Positions 63,385 through 64,000 of a stretch of DNA of 64,000 nt are shown piece by piece. Each line of letters opens with the position of its first letter. Position 1 is the stretch's first letter. A model generated the notes under the pieces. That model was not told the DNA's origin. It saw nothing but the letters and a program-made list of their open reading frames with translations, and ran no database searches. The stretch is taken from NCBI GenBank assembly GCA_947631625.1, contig CANRMA010000002.1:1-64000 (forward strand), written 5' to 3'. Position numbers and translations under genes: made by a program. Origin of the DNA: an uncultured Lachnospiraceae bacterium. GTDB lineage: Bacteria; Bacillota; Clostridia; Lachnospirales; Lachnospiraceae.

Positions 63385-64000
63385 ATGGGCAAAGATTTAA
63401 GATCAAGCAAAAAAGTCTGCAAAGCTGCGGTCGGCTGTTTTTTTATGATACTGAGCATATTAATGCTTGTAAACAGTCTGCGGCTGTGCTTTAGCGGCGA
63501 TATCTGGTATGATGAATTATTCACCGTGGGAATGGCCGAACATTCCTACGGTGAATTAATTAATTTTACGGCGAGGGATGTACATCCGCCGCTTTATTAT
63601 TTTATAGTTAAATTTTGTCTCGACTTATGTAAACTGGTTTTTCCCGCGGCTGACAGCGTAGTGGTCATAAAGGCGGTATCTGTTCTGCCATATTTTATAA
63701 TGCTACTGTGTTCCTTTACATTTGTCAGAAAAAGATTTGGAATGTTTGTATCCGGCCTGTTTATGTTCTGCATACTTGCCATGCCGCAGCTTAGCGCCTT
63801 TACGGTGGAAATGAGGATGTATGGTTGGGCTATGCTGTTTGTGAATGCGACGTTTTTCTACGCACATGAGGTCACTTGTGAGCGAAAGAATAATATTAAG
63901 AATTACGTCGCAATCATCCTGTCCGGGTTGGCGGCAGCGTATACACAGTATTTTGCGTGTGTGGCTGTAATCATGGTGTATATTTATATGCTGATATGGT
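63385..64000 (+). CDS. GT-C membrane glycosyltransferase, partial at the window edge
   Basis: The first 205 residues of an open frame that continues past 64000. A hydrophobic start (AAVGCFFMILSILMLVNSL) is followed by DIWYDELFTVGMAEHSYGEL and ARDVHPPLYYFIVKF, the early loop with acidic residues of PMT/ArnT-like (GT39/GT83) enzymes that take sugar from a polyprenyl donor. Further membrane spans follow. It may glycosylate lipids or proteins outside the membrane. It was identified by translating the 3' end directly. Confidence 0.78.
   Translation, partial: MGKDLRSSKKVCKAAVGCFFMILSILMLVNSLRLCFSGDIWYDELFTVGMAEHSYGELINFTARDVHPPLYYFIVKFCLDLCKLVFPAADSVVVIKAVSVLPYFIMLLCSFTFVRKRFGMFVSGLFMFCILAMPQLSAFTVEMRMYGWAMLFVNATFFYAHEVTCERKNNIKNYVAIILSGLAAAYTQYFACVAVIMVYIYMLIW

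Overview
The window looks like the chromosome of a Lachnospiraceae-type anaerobe (Bacillota, Clostridia). The evidence is low-GC DNA with strong AGGAGG-type ribosome binding sites, YafQ/DinJ and DUF234-ATPase genes, a corrinoid-type PocR-MCP sensor, an FKBP/trigger-factor-like membrane protein and DUF616/RgpF/DUF4422/LicD glycan enzymes. No rRNA, tRNA, CRISPR array or transposase was seen.

Left flank (1-8.5 kb): a broken RNA-methyltransferase-like tail, a YafQ-family toxin-antitoxin pair with a palindromic operator, two DUF234-type ATPases, a frameshifted membrane gene, a Nudix hydrolase, a MATE exporter and a YjbR-MGMT fusion. Several short tandem-repeat arrays lie between these genes.

Central block A (9.1-36.2 kb) is strikingly AT-rich and almost entirely on one strand. 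It has three modules. (i) A nonulosonic (legionaminic-like) acid pathway: 4,6-dehydratase, CBS-guanylyltransferase, NeuD, NeuB, two NeuC, a formyltransferase, a PIG-L deacetylase, two Gfo/Idh oxidoreductases and a CMP-sugar synthetase. The expected 4-aminotransferase (LegC) is absent. (ii) A CDP-3,6-dideoxyhexose pathway: RfbF, RfbG and RfbH (with His in place of the PLP lysine and E1-type [2Fe-2S] cysteines), four SDR enzymes and a thiamine-diphosphate carboligase, suggesting a branched-chain (yersiniose-like) sugar. (iii) A carrier-protein module: radical SAM enzyme, adenylation enzyme, methyltransferase, acyl carrier protein and a possible WcbI-like transferase. Four genes here carry G8 or G9 tracts. 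The two genes with G8 are in frame and the two with G9 are frameshifted, and loss of one G repairs both: the pattern of phase-variable contingency loci. The block is bracketed by a full DUF234 ATPase gene (left) and a 160-bp internally deleted copy of it (right).

Central block B (36.4-53.3 kb) is a run of glycosyltransferase-type genes: a CDP-glycerol-transferase-like fusion, a GT-B, two GT2, DUF616, RgpF, LicD, DUF4422 and GT4. Between and after them come two IspD-like cytidylyltransferases, an SDR and a ribulose-phosphate-epimerase homologue. A small nucleotide-binding Rossmann module recurs at the N or C terminus of nine of these proteins. No flippase, polymerase or priming transferase is present, which favours cytoplasmic glycosylation (for example of flagellin) or export by machinery elsewhere.

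Right flank (53.3-64 kb) looks like core chromosome with higher GC: HAD phosphatases, a PPIase, an aldo/keto reductase, an aquaporin-like protein, PocR-MCP, SEC-C and C_GCAxxG_C_C proteins, thrS behind a structured leader, and the start of a GT-C membrane glycosyltransferase.
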